NCBI GenBank assembly: GCA_022567855.1 | Contig: JADFGE010000236.1 | Coordinates: 1-5,200 of the forward strand | DNA: 5,200 nucleotides | Direction of reading: 5' to 3' | DNA from: Planctomycetota bacterium | GTDB lineage: Bacteria > Planctomycetota > Phycisphaerae > Phycisphaerales > SM1A02 | Shown here: positions 1 through 5,200 of the stretch, piece by piece | How positions within the stretch are numbered: the stretch's first letter is position 1 | How the letters are laid out: each line of letters begins with the position of its first letter | Program-made: the position numbers and the translations under genes | The notes under the pieces: generated by a model | What the model was told of the DNA's origin: nothing | What the model saw: only the letters and a program-made list of their open reading frames with translations | Database searches by the model: none

Positions 1-2
1 GC

Positions 3-545
3 GGCCCCACCCTCTCGTCGTTCATCCTGGACCTGGAGGCGACCAGCTTGAGCCTGCTGGGCACCTTGTTGTTGCTGGCGGGGTTGCGGCGCCTGATCGG
101 GGGGTTTCTGCGGCGCTGGTTCGGCAACCGGCGCGATGCCCACGGGCAAATCATCACCATCAACAACGAGTTGTTCGGCCAGCGCAATCTGGCCACGGGC
201 CTGTTTTCGACGGCGATTTATCTGGTACTGGTTTTCGGGTTGATCGAGGAGGATCTGCTGAACATCACCGGAAACCGGTTGGCGGCCACCTACAACATGC
301 TCGGCGTGTGGCTGCTGGGGCTGATCATCGTGCTGCTCCATTCATGGCTCTACCTGGGCTTCGGCCCCAAGCAGCATATCCTGCACGAGAGCTTTCACGA
401 GAACAATCCCGCCGCCCCCACCTCCCGGCTGGTGCTTCTGGCGGGCATCCTGATCCTCAACCAGCGCCTGATGGACCCTTTTCCCGCGGGCGTGCACATG
501 TTTTCCAGCTGGGAGCACTGGCAATTCCTGCTGCTGGGGGTGGTG
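3..545 (+). other. Polytopic membrane-protein segment, possibly DUF350-like, at the N-terminus of the chimeric frame
   Basis: This part of the frame has hydrophobic stretches near 45-83, 195-250, 291-362, 423-465 and 525-545, separated by a very basic loop near 84-135 (RRLIGGFLRRWFGNRR). Two related units are visible: one around INNELFGQRNLATGLF (162-209) and one around ESFHENNPAAPTS (390-428). Each is followed by a hydrophobic stretch. Tandem units with an acidic residue, then N-x-A, before a membrane helix are reminiscent of DUF350 proteins, which have two such repeats and about four helices. This is pattern recall, not a search result. Nothing here resembles the N-terminal half of GatA: there is no glycine- and serine-rich amidase signature. 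The native gene must start left of the window, and its own C-terminus is lost at the junction. Its function is unknown. Confidence 0.5.
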
Positions 546-1361
546 GCGGGAGCTGACCGTCATGACTCCACGTGTGCCGACCGGCCGGTACCTGACTACG
601 TCGCTCAGCTTGACACGCCGACCAAGCCCATACGGATCGGCGTGCCGAAGCAATTTCTTAGCGACGACAATGATCCGGGTGTGAACGCTGCGGTGCGCGA
701 CGCGATTGCGGTCTATCGAAGTCACGGCGCTGCGATCATCGAGATTGATCTTCCGCTGAGCGAGTACGGGATCGCGACGTACTACGTCATCGCCCCTGCG
801 GAAGCGTCGAGCAATCTCGCGCGGTACGACGGCATTCGGTACGGTCGCCGGGCCGAGCTCGGTTCGGCTGACGGTCTTCTCGATCTCTACGCAAGGAGCC
901 GGGCGGAAGGTTTCGGCCCCGAGGTCCAGCGTCGGATCATGCTCGGCACTTATGTGTTGAGCGCGGGCTATTACGACGCGTACTACAAGCGGGCGTTGCA
1001 AGTGCGCCGGCTCATCAAGCAGGAGCTCGACGCAGCGTTTGCGCAATGTGATGCGCTGCTGGGGCCGACGGCGCCGACGGTCGCTTTTAGTCTGGGAGAG
1101 AAGGCGGATCCACTTTCCATGTACTTGTGCGACGTCTATACGACCATCGCCAACATCGCAGGTATCTGTGCGATCTCGATTCCGGCGGGCTTCGTCTCGA
1201 TCGACGGGAAGCGGCTTCCCGTGGGCATACAGATACAGTGCCAGGCGTTCGACGAGGCAACGATGTTTCGCATTGCTCGAATGTTCGAGGCCGCTACGGA
1301 CCACCACACCCACCGGCCGGACATCGACGATCCTGTAAGGTCTACTGACATCGCTCGGTGA
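3..1361 (+). CDS. gatA: In-frame chimera: membrane-protein fragment joined to C-terminal half of GatA (Asp-tRNA(Asn)/Glu-tRNA(Gln) amidotransferase subunit A)
   Basis: GatA is the amidase subunit of the GatCAB complex, which converts Glu-tRNA(Gln) and Asp-tRNA(Asn) to Gln- and Asn-tRNA using ammonia released from glutamine. The frame is open from the left edge. A TTG at 48 is the first possible start codon, but it has no ribosome binding site and lies inside what reads as a continuing membrane protein, so I treat the gene as 5'-partial. From about 546 the protein is clearly GatA: DSTCADRPVPDY (near 561-596), the hallmark APAEASSNLARYDG (near 792-833), RRIMLGTYVLSAGYYDAYY (near 930-990), MYLCDVYT (near 1119-1142; its Asp matches the position reported to bind glutamine), SIPAG and a normal C-terminus. 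Family members are about 480-500 residues. Only about the last 268 are present, and the Lys-cisSer-Ser catalytic triad of the N-terminal half is missing. As it reads here it should not be an active amidase. The TGA overlaps a possible GTG of the next frame, but that gene more likely starts at 1394. Confidence 0.85.
   Translation, partial: GPTLSSFILDLEATSLSLLGTLLLLAGLRRLIGGFLRRWFGNRRDAHGQIITINNELFGQRNLATGLFSTAIYLVLVFGLIEEDLLNITGNRLAATYNMLGVWLLGLIIVLLHSWLYLGFGPKQHILHESFHENNPAAPTSRLVLLAGILILNQRLMDPFPAGVHMFSSWEHWQFLLLGVVAGADRHDSTCADRPVPDYVAQLDTPTKPIRIGVPKQFLSDDNDPGVNAAVRDAIAVYRSHGAAIIEIDLPLSEYGIATYYVIAPAEASSNLARYDGIRYGRRAELGSADGLLDLYARSRAEGFGPEVQRRIMLGTYVLSAGYYDAYYKRALQVRRLIKQELDAAFAQCDALLGPTAPTVAFSLGEKADPLSMYLCDVYTTIANIAGICAISIPAGFVSIDGKRLPVGIQIQCQAFDEATMFRIARMFEAATDHHTHRPDIDDPVRSTDIAR
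510..556 (+). other. Junction between membrane-protein sequence and GatA sequence
   Basis: The protein changes character between WEHWQF (membrane-protein style, ending near 527) and ADRHDSTCADRPVPDY (GatA style, from about 552). The intervening LLLGVVAG could belong to either parent: GatA often reads V-I/V-A-G just before D-x-x-DST, and a membrane helix could end the same way. The DNA here, ctgctgctgggggtggtggc followed by ggga, is simple and G-rich, the sort of short shared sequence at which a deletion or an assembler could join two sequences. No insertion-sequence end or target duplication is visible. The exact breakpoint cannot be placed from one sequence. Confidence 0.6.
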
Positions 1362-1381
1362 GGCGATCTCACGTCGGACGG

Positions 1382-1387
1382 TATAGT
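1382..1387 (+). promoter_or_regulatory. Possible -10 box for a leaderless transcript of the ROK kinase gene
   Basis: TATAGT matches the bacterial -10 consensus TATAAT at five of six positions and ends six bases before the ATG at 1394, so transcription could begin at or next to the start codon. No good -35 hexamer lies 16-18 bp upstream (TGAGGC at 1359-1364). The only purine-rich candidate for a ribosome binding site, GGACGG at 1376-1381, ends 12 bases before the ATG and matches poorly. The alternative is co-transcription with the upstream frame and SD-independent initiation. Confidence 0.35.
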
Positions 1388-1393
1388 ACAACA

Positions 1394-2377
1394 ATGACCA
1401 CAACGAGACCCCCCAACGAGCTTGTCGTGGGCGTCGATCTGGGCGGCACGAACATGCAGGCGATCGTGGTCGATCCAACGAACAAGATCGTCGGCCGCAA
1501 GCACGCGTGCACCGAGCCTCAGCGAGGCGCGGACGATGTGATCGACCGGCTTGTTGAGACCGTCAACGACGCCTGTCGCGACGCAGGGACCTCGTTGACG
1601 GAAATCGGCGCCGTCGGAATTGCTGCCGCCGGTGCGATTGACATCCCAAATGGCGTCATTCTCGTGGCTCCAAATCTTCACTGGGAGAATCTCCCGTTGT
1701 TGGATCGCCTGCGAGAAAAAATCGGGCGACCGGTCGTCCTGGAGAACGACGTGAACGGCGCCGTGTGGGGCGAGCACCACCTCGGCGCGGGTGCGGGTCA
1801 CGGTGATGTCCTGGGCGTATGGGTTGGAACGGGGATCGGCGGCGGCTTGATTCTCGACGGTCACATCCATCACGGCGCGTTTTTCACCGCGGGTGAGATC
1901 GGGCACACGATCCTCACGCCCAACGGCGAGCCCGGGCGCCGCACGGTCGAAGACCATTGCGGGCGAAACGGCGTGATCCGCGCACTGCGCGAGCAGCTTG
2001 ATTCGCATCCCGAGTCAATGTTGAACGAGGTGGGAAAAGGTGATGGCGTAGCGATCGACATGGGAATGCTGGCCAAGGCCTATGCGGCGGGCGACGCGCT
2101 GACGCAACAGGTGGTTCACCGCGCCGCGGACCTCCTGGGCATTGCGATCGCGAATTGGGTGACGGTGCTTGCGCTGGACACGGTGATCGTCGGCGGCGGG
2201 ATGACCGAGGCGCTGGGCGAGCCGTATTTGCAGCAGATTCGACGGAGCTTTGAGGCGACGGTATTTCCCGCGCGATCCCGGGCGTGCCGGCTGGTGTCCA
2301 CTCAGCTCAAAGGCGATGCAGGTCCCCTCGGCGCGGCGTTGCTAGCTCGGCAATTGGTGGTAGAATCGAAAGGATAG
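1394..2377 (+). CDS. ROK-family sugar kinase (glucokinase-like), atypical zinc site
   Basis: ROK kinases phosphorylate glucose or related hexoses and N-acetylhexosamines with ATP in the cytoplasm. The protein is 327 residues, normal for the family. The phosphate-binding motif DLGGTN is at residues 15-20. VLENDVNGA carries the sugar-binding and catalytic E-N-D at 117-119, with Asp119 the likely catalytic base. GTGIGGG follows at 145-151, the E-x-G-H sugar/zinc motif EIGH at 168-171, VIVGGG at 264-269 and GDAGPLGAA at 307-315. The usual C-x-C-G-x-x-G-C-x-E zinc cluster is replaced by GEPGRRTVED (178-187), which keeps only the sugar-contacting Glu (186). A GTG at 1358 overlapping the upstream TGA would add 12 residues (MRRSHVGRYSTT), but ATG 1394 places DLGGTN at the usual distance from the N-terminus and is preferred. 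There is no DNA-binding helix-turn-helix before the kinase domain, so this is an enzyme rather than a NagC/XylR-type repressor. The substrate is unresolved. Confidence 0.92.
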   Translation: MTTTRPPNELVVGVDLGGTNMQAIVVDPTNKIVGRKHACTEPQRGADDVIDRLVETVNDACRDAGTSLTEIGAVGIAAAGAIDIPNGVILVAPNLHWENLPLLDRLREKIGRPVVLENDVNGAVWGEHHLGAGAGHGDVLGVWVGTGIGGGLILDGHIHHGAFFTAGEIGHTILTPNGEPGRRTVEDHCGRNGVIRALREQLDSHPESMLNEVGKGDGVAIDMGMLAKAYAAGDALTQQVVHRAADLLGIAIANWVTVLALDTVIVGGGMTEALGEPYLQQIRRSFEATVFPARSRACRLVSTQLKGDAGPLGAALLARQLVVESKG

Positions 2378-2407
2378 GGCGCACACTAGCGGCGCGTAAC
2401 GGCCCGG

Positions 2408-2932
2408 TCATGACTCGTCGTCATTGAACCCCCGTTTGCGGCCGAAGGCGTGCATAAAGTGATCGAACGCTGCCCGCAGCTTCTCGGCGCGCTGATGGTC
2501 GTCGCCAAAGCGCCCGACGGTCACGGTCGTCTCATACACGCTCCGATCATCACGACGCCGAACGACGAGCAGGGCCGGTCGATCTTCAATGGTCTTGAGC
2601 CGGAACGTGTAGCCCCAGTCATGGCGGAGCGTCTGCACGATGGCCATCTCGACGCCGTCCTCGGCGACGGCCCACGCCGCGGCCTGTTGGACATCCGACC
2701 ACCGTAGGCCGCCGGGCGCCGGTCCCGGCGGGTTGACCGGTGTCCGGTCCTGTACGATCGACCGGAAAGCGGCGAGGATCTCGGCCTGGTCGGCTGGGCT
2801 GAGCAGGAGCTTCTCATCGGTCGCCAAGGCCTGGCTCAACACCGCGGCCCGAGGCTGCTCACAGCCGGCCGGGAGGATCGCCCAGCAGCAACAGACGGCA
2901 ACGGCCGATGTGTGGAGTTTGCAGTAAATCAT
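2408..2932 (-). CDS. Small predicted lipoprotein of unknown function
   Basis: I do not recognise a family. The 174-residue product begins with a short signal peptide: Lys5, a hydrophobic core AVAVCCCWAIL (residues 10-20) and a lipobox-like LPAGC ending at Cys24. Pro rather than Leu at the -3 position makes the lipobox imperfect. The mature part of about 151 residues would be anchored in a membrane facing the periplasm. It has a helix-like stretch SPADQAEILAAFRSIVQDR (45-63), a Pro/Gly linker (66-75), a second helix near 78-107, and two beta-like strands (GYTFRLKTI at 107-115; VYETTVTVG at 132-140) flanking a charged turn. A final amphipathic helix rich in His, Phe and basic residues (145-167) completes it, suggesting one small alpha/beta domain. 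The signal peptide at ATG 2932 decides the start; the frame stays open far upstream but that part reads as non-coding. It has no clear Shine-Dalgarno sequence. It converges on the ROK gene with 30 bp between stops and diverges from the 7TM-HD gene. Confidence 0.72.
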   Translation of the reverse strand: MIYCKLHTSAVAVCCCWAILPAGCEQPRAAVLSQALATDEKLLLSPADQAEILAAFRSIVQDRTPVNPPGPAPGGLRWSDVQQAAAWAVAEDGVEMAIVQTLRHDWGYTFRLKTIEDRPALLVVRRRDDRSVYETTVTVGRFGDDHQRAEKLRAAFDHFMHAFGRKRGFNDDES

Positions 2933-2947
2933 TGTAGATAAGCCGTT

Positions 2948-2957
2948 TACGATCGTA
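2948..2957. repeat. 10-bp perfect palindrome TACGATCGTA upstream of the lipoprotein gene
   Basis: TACGATCGTA is identical on both strands, and its near edge is 15 bp upstream of the lipoprotein start codon. The position would suit a dimeric regulator, but the site is short. GTACGATCG also occurs inside the lipoprotein gene (2752-2760), so chance is a real alternative. Confidence 0.3.
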
Positions 2958-3013
2958 CCCAGCACGACGATCAAGCGTTGCGGACGCACAAATCCGCCCG
3001 CACGATGGCCCCT

Positions 3014-3059
3014 GGGCGGTCGTCTGTCAAGGCCGGGGGGCGGTCGGGCGTCCAAGGCG
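3014..3059 (+). repeat. Imperfect tandem direct repeat, two units of about 21-22 bp
   Basis: GGGCGGTCG at 3014-3022 recurs exactly at 3038-3046. In both copies it is followed, after three differing bases, by GTC and then AAGGC, with a one-base insertion in the second copy. About 17 of 21 bases agree and the period is 24 bp. The repeat lies between the divergent genes, about 120-160 bp before the 7TM-HD start. It could be a pair of regulator sites or a small local duplication. Confidence 0.4.
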
Positions 3060-3160
3060 AAACAATCCGATTGCGAGCCTAGTTGTCTGGGCTGAACAAG
3101 CCGATAACGTGTAGGTTCTCGTGAGCCCCAGGCCTTGGGAGACTGCGAGCACCTGCGTCC

Positions 3161-3166
3161 GGGGAG
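3161..3166 (+). promoter_or_regulatory. Ribosome binding site GGGGAG of the 7TM-HD gene
   Basis: GGGGAG contains the GGAG core of the Shine-Dalgarno sequence. It ends 10 bases before ATG 3177 but only one base before the in-frame ATG at 3168. The spacing therefore favours 3177 as the start; the alternative would add only Met-Thr-Leu. Confidence 0.55.
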
Positions 3167-3176
3167 CATGACCCTT

Positions 3177-5200
3177 ATGTCCAAGACGAGCAAGCAAAAG
3201 GCGACGAGCAAGCCGGTCAAGCGGCGCGATGAGCTGCGGCGGACTGTCCCCAAACCCTCGCGCGACCTGAAGTTGGTGCTCTTGCGCCCCGGCGTTGTCA
3301 CTGCGCTGCTGACGGGCGCCGCGTTTATCTTCGCCGTGAGCCTGCTGGTGATCTGGTCGCGCGAACAGGTGAAGGTTGACGTCGGGCAGATCATGACTCA
3401 GACGCGTCTGAACCGGCTCACGTTCAGCGTCGAGGACAAGGCGCAAACTGACCAGGCGCGACAGGAGGCTCAGGCACAGGCCCAGGAAGTCTTCACGATC
3501 AAGACCGAGACGCTGGAGCAACTGCGCGAGCCGCTGCTGAATCTCCCCGCCACGGTGGCGCAGCCCGCGTCATTTGAGGAGATCAGCGCCGAGATACGCC
3601 AAGGCTATGCGCTCAGCGAAGTTTCGGCCACGACGTTGGCGGCGTTTTCCGAGGATGGCAAGCCGACGGCCCAATGGAAGCAGCGGATCAACGACCTGAT
3701 CGACACCGTGCTTCCGCGCCACCCGCTGATTCCAAGCGACGTGTGGCAGGTCGCCAATCTACAACCGGACAAGCAGCTTCTGGAAGATATCAACGGGCAG
3801 GTTGTCGCGGATTGGGATGATGTGATCGTTGTGTCAACCGAGGGCGATTCCCTCCAACGCGAAGTGAAGCTGCGCGGTGCGTTAGAGAAAGTGATCACGG
3901 ACGAGGTCGGCTTCTCCGAGCGATTGGCGGAGACGATCGCGGCCGGAATCGTTTTCAATCTCGAATCGTTGAACACGTACTCGACGTACGCGCGGAACGC
4001 CCAGGCGACGCAAGCGCTGGCCCAAAAGCGGGCCGCAGAAGTGAAGCCGATCATGATCACCTATGGCAAGGGTGATGTGATCTACAAGCAAGGCGACCGC
4101 CTGACCGGCCAACATTTGGATCTACTTCGTCTTGAATCGGCGCACTACCAAATGGCCGGTCCCCGCGGGGCGATCTGGGCACAAAGGATCGGGTTGATCG
4201 GGTTTGTCGTGATCATCACCGCACTGGTCGGCGGGTACATCGCGACGTTCTATCCGGGCATTACCCACAATGCGATGCGGTTGGCGGCGATCGGCGCGTT
4301 GCTATGTGGGATGCTGGCGATCACCGTCTCCATCGTTATTCCCGCCCCGAAGTTCATGTACCTTGCTGCGGTCGGACCGACGCTGCTCGTGGCGTTCATC
4401 GCCCTGCTTTCCTACGACCAGCGGATCGCGCTGTTCCTGAGCACGACGCAGTGCGCGCTGGTGACGCTCGCGCTTCAGCAAAGCATCGGTCTGTTCATCC
4501 TGCTGCTCGCGGGTTGCGGACTTGTCATCGGTCAGCTTCGCGAAGTGCGGCACCGGAGCAGTTTGATCCGCGCTGCGACGACGACGACGGCGCTGGTCGG
4601 GCTCGGGGCGATCATGCTCGGCGCCTTGGAGACGCCGTTCGTCGACGGAGCGCTTCGGCAGATTCTCTGGAACGCCGGCCTCGGGGCGGGAACAACCTTC
4701 AGCATCGGGTTCCTGGTGCTGGGCATCCTGCCCAGTATCGAGAAGATGTTCGATATCACCACGGGGATGACGCTGGCGGAGCTGCGCGACCCGAAGCAGC
4801 CGTTGTTGCGACAACTCCAGCAGCGAGCGCCCGGCACGTATAACCATTCGCTTCAGGTGGCGAACATCGCCGAGGCCGCCGCCGAGACCATCGGCGCCAA
4901 CGGGCTCTTGCTGTACGTCGGTGCACTGTATCACGACATTGGCAAGATCAACAAACCGCAGTACTTCATCGAGAATCAAACTGAAGCTTCAAACAAGCAC
5001 GAAAAACTCTCACCCGCCATGAGTCTGCTCGTCATCGTGGGGCACGTAAAAGACGGCATCGAGCTTGCGCGCGAATACGGCTTGCCCCGGCGGATCCAGC
5101 ACTTCATCGAATCGCACCACGGCACCAACCTGGTCGAGTACTTCTACCAGGCCGCCAAAACGCAGGCCGAGGTCGACGAGAAAGCTAATGTCGAGGAGAT
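3177..5200 (+). CDS. pgpH: 7TM-HD family cyclic-di-AMP phosphodiesterase, PgpH-like (3'-partial at right edge)
   Basis: Characterised PgpH proteins hydrolyse c-di-AMP to pApA with a cytoplasmic HD domain attached to a membrane sensor. The first 674 residues are visible. After a basic tail (1-40) comes one membrane helix (about 42-60), then an extracytoplasmic 7TMR-HDED-type domain (about 62-330) with a Gln/Ala-rich helical stretch at 92-104. A block of about seven membrane helices follows (about 335-520; the first near 336-358, the last near 505-520). The HD domain begins near 545 with GTYNHS (His557), then YHDIGK (His586-Asp587), KLSP, GHVKDG (His623) and ESHHGT (His647-His648). These match the metal ligands of PgpH. 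The last expected ligand, an Asp roughly 40 residues after the His-His pair, lies outside the window. Start chosen at ATG 3177 because of the GGGGAG spacing. In many bacteria this gene sits between phoH and ybeY. Here phoH is not upstream; ybeY might follow beyond the edge. Confidence 0.93.
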   Translation, partial: MSKTSKQKATSKPVKRRDELRRTVPKPSRDLKLVLLRPGVVTALLTGAAFIFAVSLLVIWSREQVKVDVGQIMTQTRLNRLTFSVEDKAQTDQARQEAQAQAQEVFTIKTETLEQLREPLLNLPATVAQPASFEEISAEIRQGYALSEVSATTLAAFSEDGKPTAQWKQRINDLIDTVLPRHPLIPSDVWQVANLQPDKQLLEDINGQVVADWDDVIVVSTEGDSLQREVKLRGALEKVITDEVGFSERLAETIAAGIVFNLESLNTYSTYARNAQATQALAQKRAAEVKPIMITYGKGDVIYKQGDRLTGQHLDLLRLESAHYQMAGPRGAIWAQRIGLIGFVVIITALVGGYIATFYPGITHNAMRLAAIGALLCGMLAITVSIVIPAPKFMYLAAVGPTLLVAFIALLSYDQRIALFLSTTQCALVTLALQQSIGLFILLLAGCGLVIGQLREVRHRSSLIRAATTTTALVGLGAIMLGALETPFVDGALRQILWNAGLGAGTTFSIGFLVLGILPSIEKMFDITTGMTLAELRDPKQPLLRQLQQRAPGTYNHSLQVANIAEAAAETIGANGLLLYVGALYHDIGKINKPQYFIENQTEASNKHEKLSPAMSLLVIVGHVKDGIELAREYGLPRRIQHFIESHHGTNLVEYFYQAAKTQAEVDEKANVEE

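Larger units (their letters stand above)
2933..3176. promoter_or_regulatory. Divergent intergenic region between the lipoprotein gene and the 7TM-HD gene
   Basis: These 244 bases must hold the start signals for both flanking genes, which point away from each other. No convincing sigma-70 promoter is visible. The best plus-strand pair is TTGTCT (3083-3088) with TAACGT (3105-3110) at a 16-bp spacing, and both boxes are weak. On the minus strand a perfect TTGACA lies at 3030-3025, but nothing like a -10 box stands 16-18 bp downstream of it. TATCTA occurs two bases before the lipoprotein ATG, too close for a normal promoter. A short palindrome and a tandem repeat in this region are listed separately. 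The open frames that cross the region on the minus strand have no recognisable protein content. Confidence 0.45.

Noticed and set aside
1358..1372. GTGAG-GCGAT-CTCAC hairpin at the GatA stop codon
   Set aside because: The stem is only five base pairs and no T-run follows, so it is not a credible terminator.
342..1478. Long minus-strand open frame opposite the GatA/ROK region
   Set aside because: The translation is Arg-, Val- and Asp-rich without any recognisable domain, and the plus strand encodes clear GatA and ROK motifs over the same bases. It is a by-product of high GC content.
1136..2008. 290-codon minus-strand open frame opposite the ROK kinase
   Set aside because: It has no domain signature or ribosome binding site, and it lies antisense to conserved ROK motifs.
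2378..2407. Terminator between the convergent ROK and lipoprotein genes
   Set aside because: The 30-bp gap shows no strong inverted repeat or T-tract.
3076..3102. Alternating AGCC/GGCT/AGCC segments that could form competing hairpins upstream of the 7TM-HD gene
   Set aside because: The stems are only four to five base pairs, and no known riboswitch core, such as a c-di-AMP ydaO-type element, is recognisable.
2933..3394. Upstream extension of the lipoprotein reading frame (open to 3394 on the minus strand)
   Set aside because: The extension is low in recognisable protein features, overlaps the 5' end of the 7TM-HD gene antisense, and would bury the signal peptide that clearly starts at 2932.
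4578..4589. Four tandem ACG triplets
   Set aside because: They encode four Thr residues in a membrane helix. The run is short and in frame, and does not look like a phase-variable tract.
4302..4979. 225-codon minus-strand open frame
   Set aside because: Its sequence is Arg/Gln/Asp-rich noise opposite the membrane and HD domains of the 7TM-HD protein.

Overview
The window reads as a GC-rich (about 60% or more) bacterial genome fragment that best fits a planctomycete-type organism. This is inferred from protein style: a GatA glutamyl-amidotransferase domain, a ROK sugar kinase and a long 7TM-HD (PgpH-type) c-di-AMP phosphodiesterase. No rRNA, tRNA or other taxonomic marker is present, so the assignment is tentative.

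Positions 1-1361 hold one uninterrupted plus-strand reading frame made of two unrelated parts. The first 540 or so bases encode a polytopic membrane protein that is open at the left edge of the window and weakly resembles DUF350. At about 510-555 it passes, in frame, into the C-terminal half of GatA, starting inside the GatA 'AGxDxxDST' region and running to a natural C-terminus. The catalytic Lys-Ser-Ser half of GatA is absent. This is either a deletion fusion or, more likely, an assembly chimera. It is the most important anomaly here.

Positions 1394-2377 encode a complete ROK-family sugar kinase on the plus strand. It may be read from a leaderless transcript, since a TATAGT box sits six bases before its ATG. 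It lacks the cysteines of the usual ROK zinc site. It converges, with only 30 bp between stop codons, on a minus-strand gene (2408-2932) for a small predicted lipoprotein of unknown function.

Positions 2933-3176 form a 244-bp divergent intergenic region that contains a 10-bp palindrome, an imperfect tandem repeat and the ribosome binding site of the next gene. From 3177 to the right edge a plus-strand gene encodes a PgpH-like 7TM-HD phosphodiesterase. Its N-terminal membrane anchor, extracytoplasmic domain, seven-helix membrane block and most of the HD domain are visible. The C-terminal end lies beyond the window.

The genes do not form an obvious single pathway. I see no mobile element, CRISPR array, RNA gene or clear new multi-gene system.
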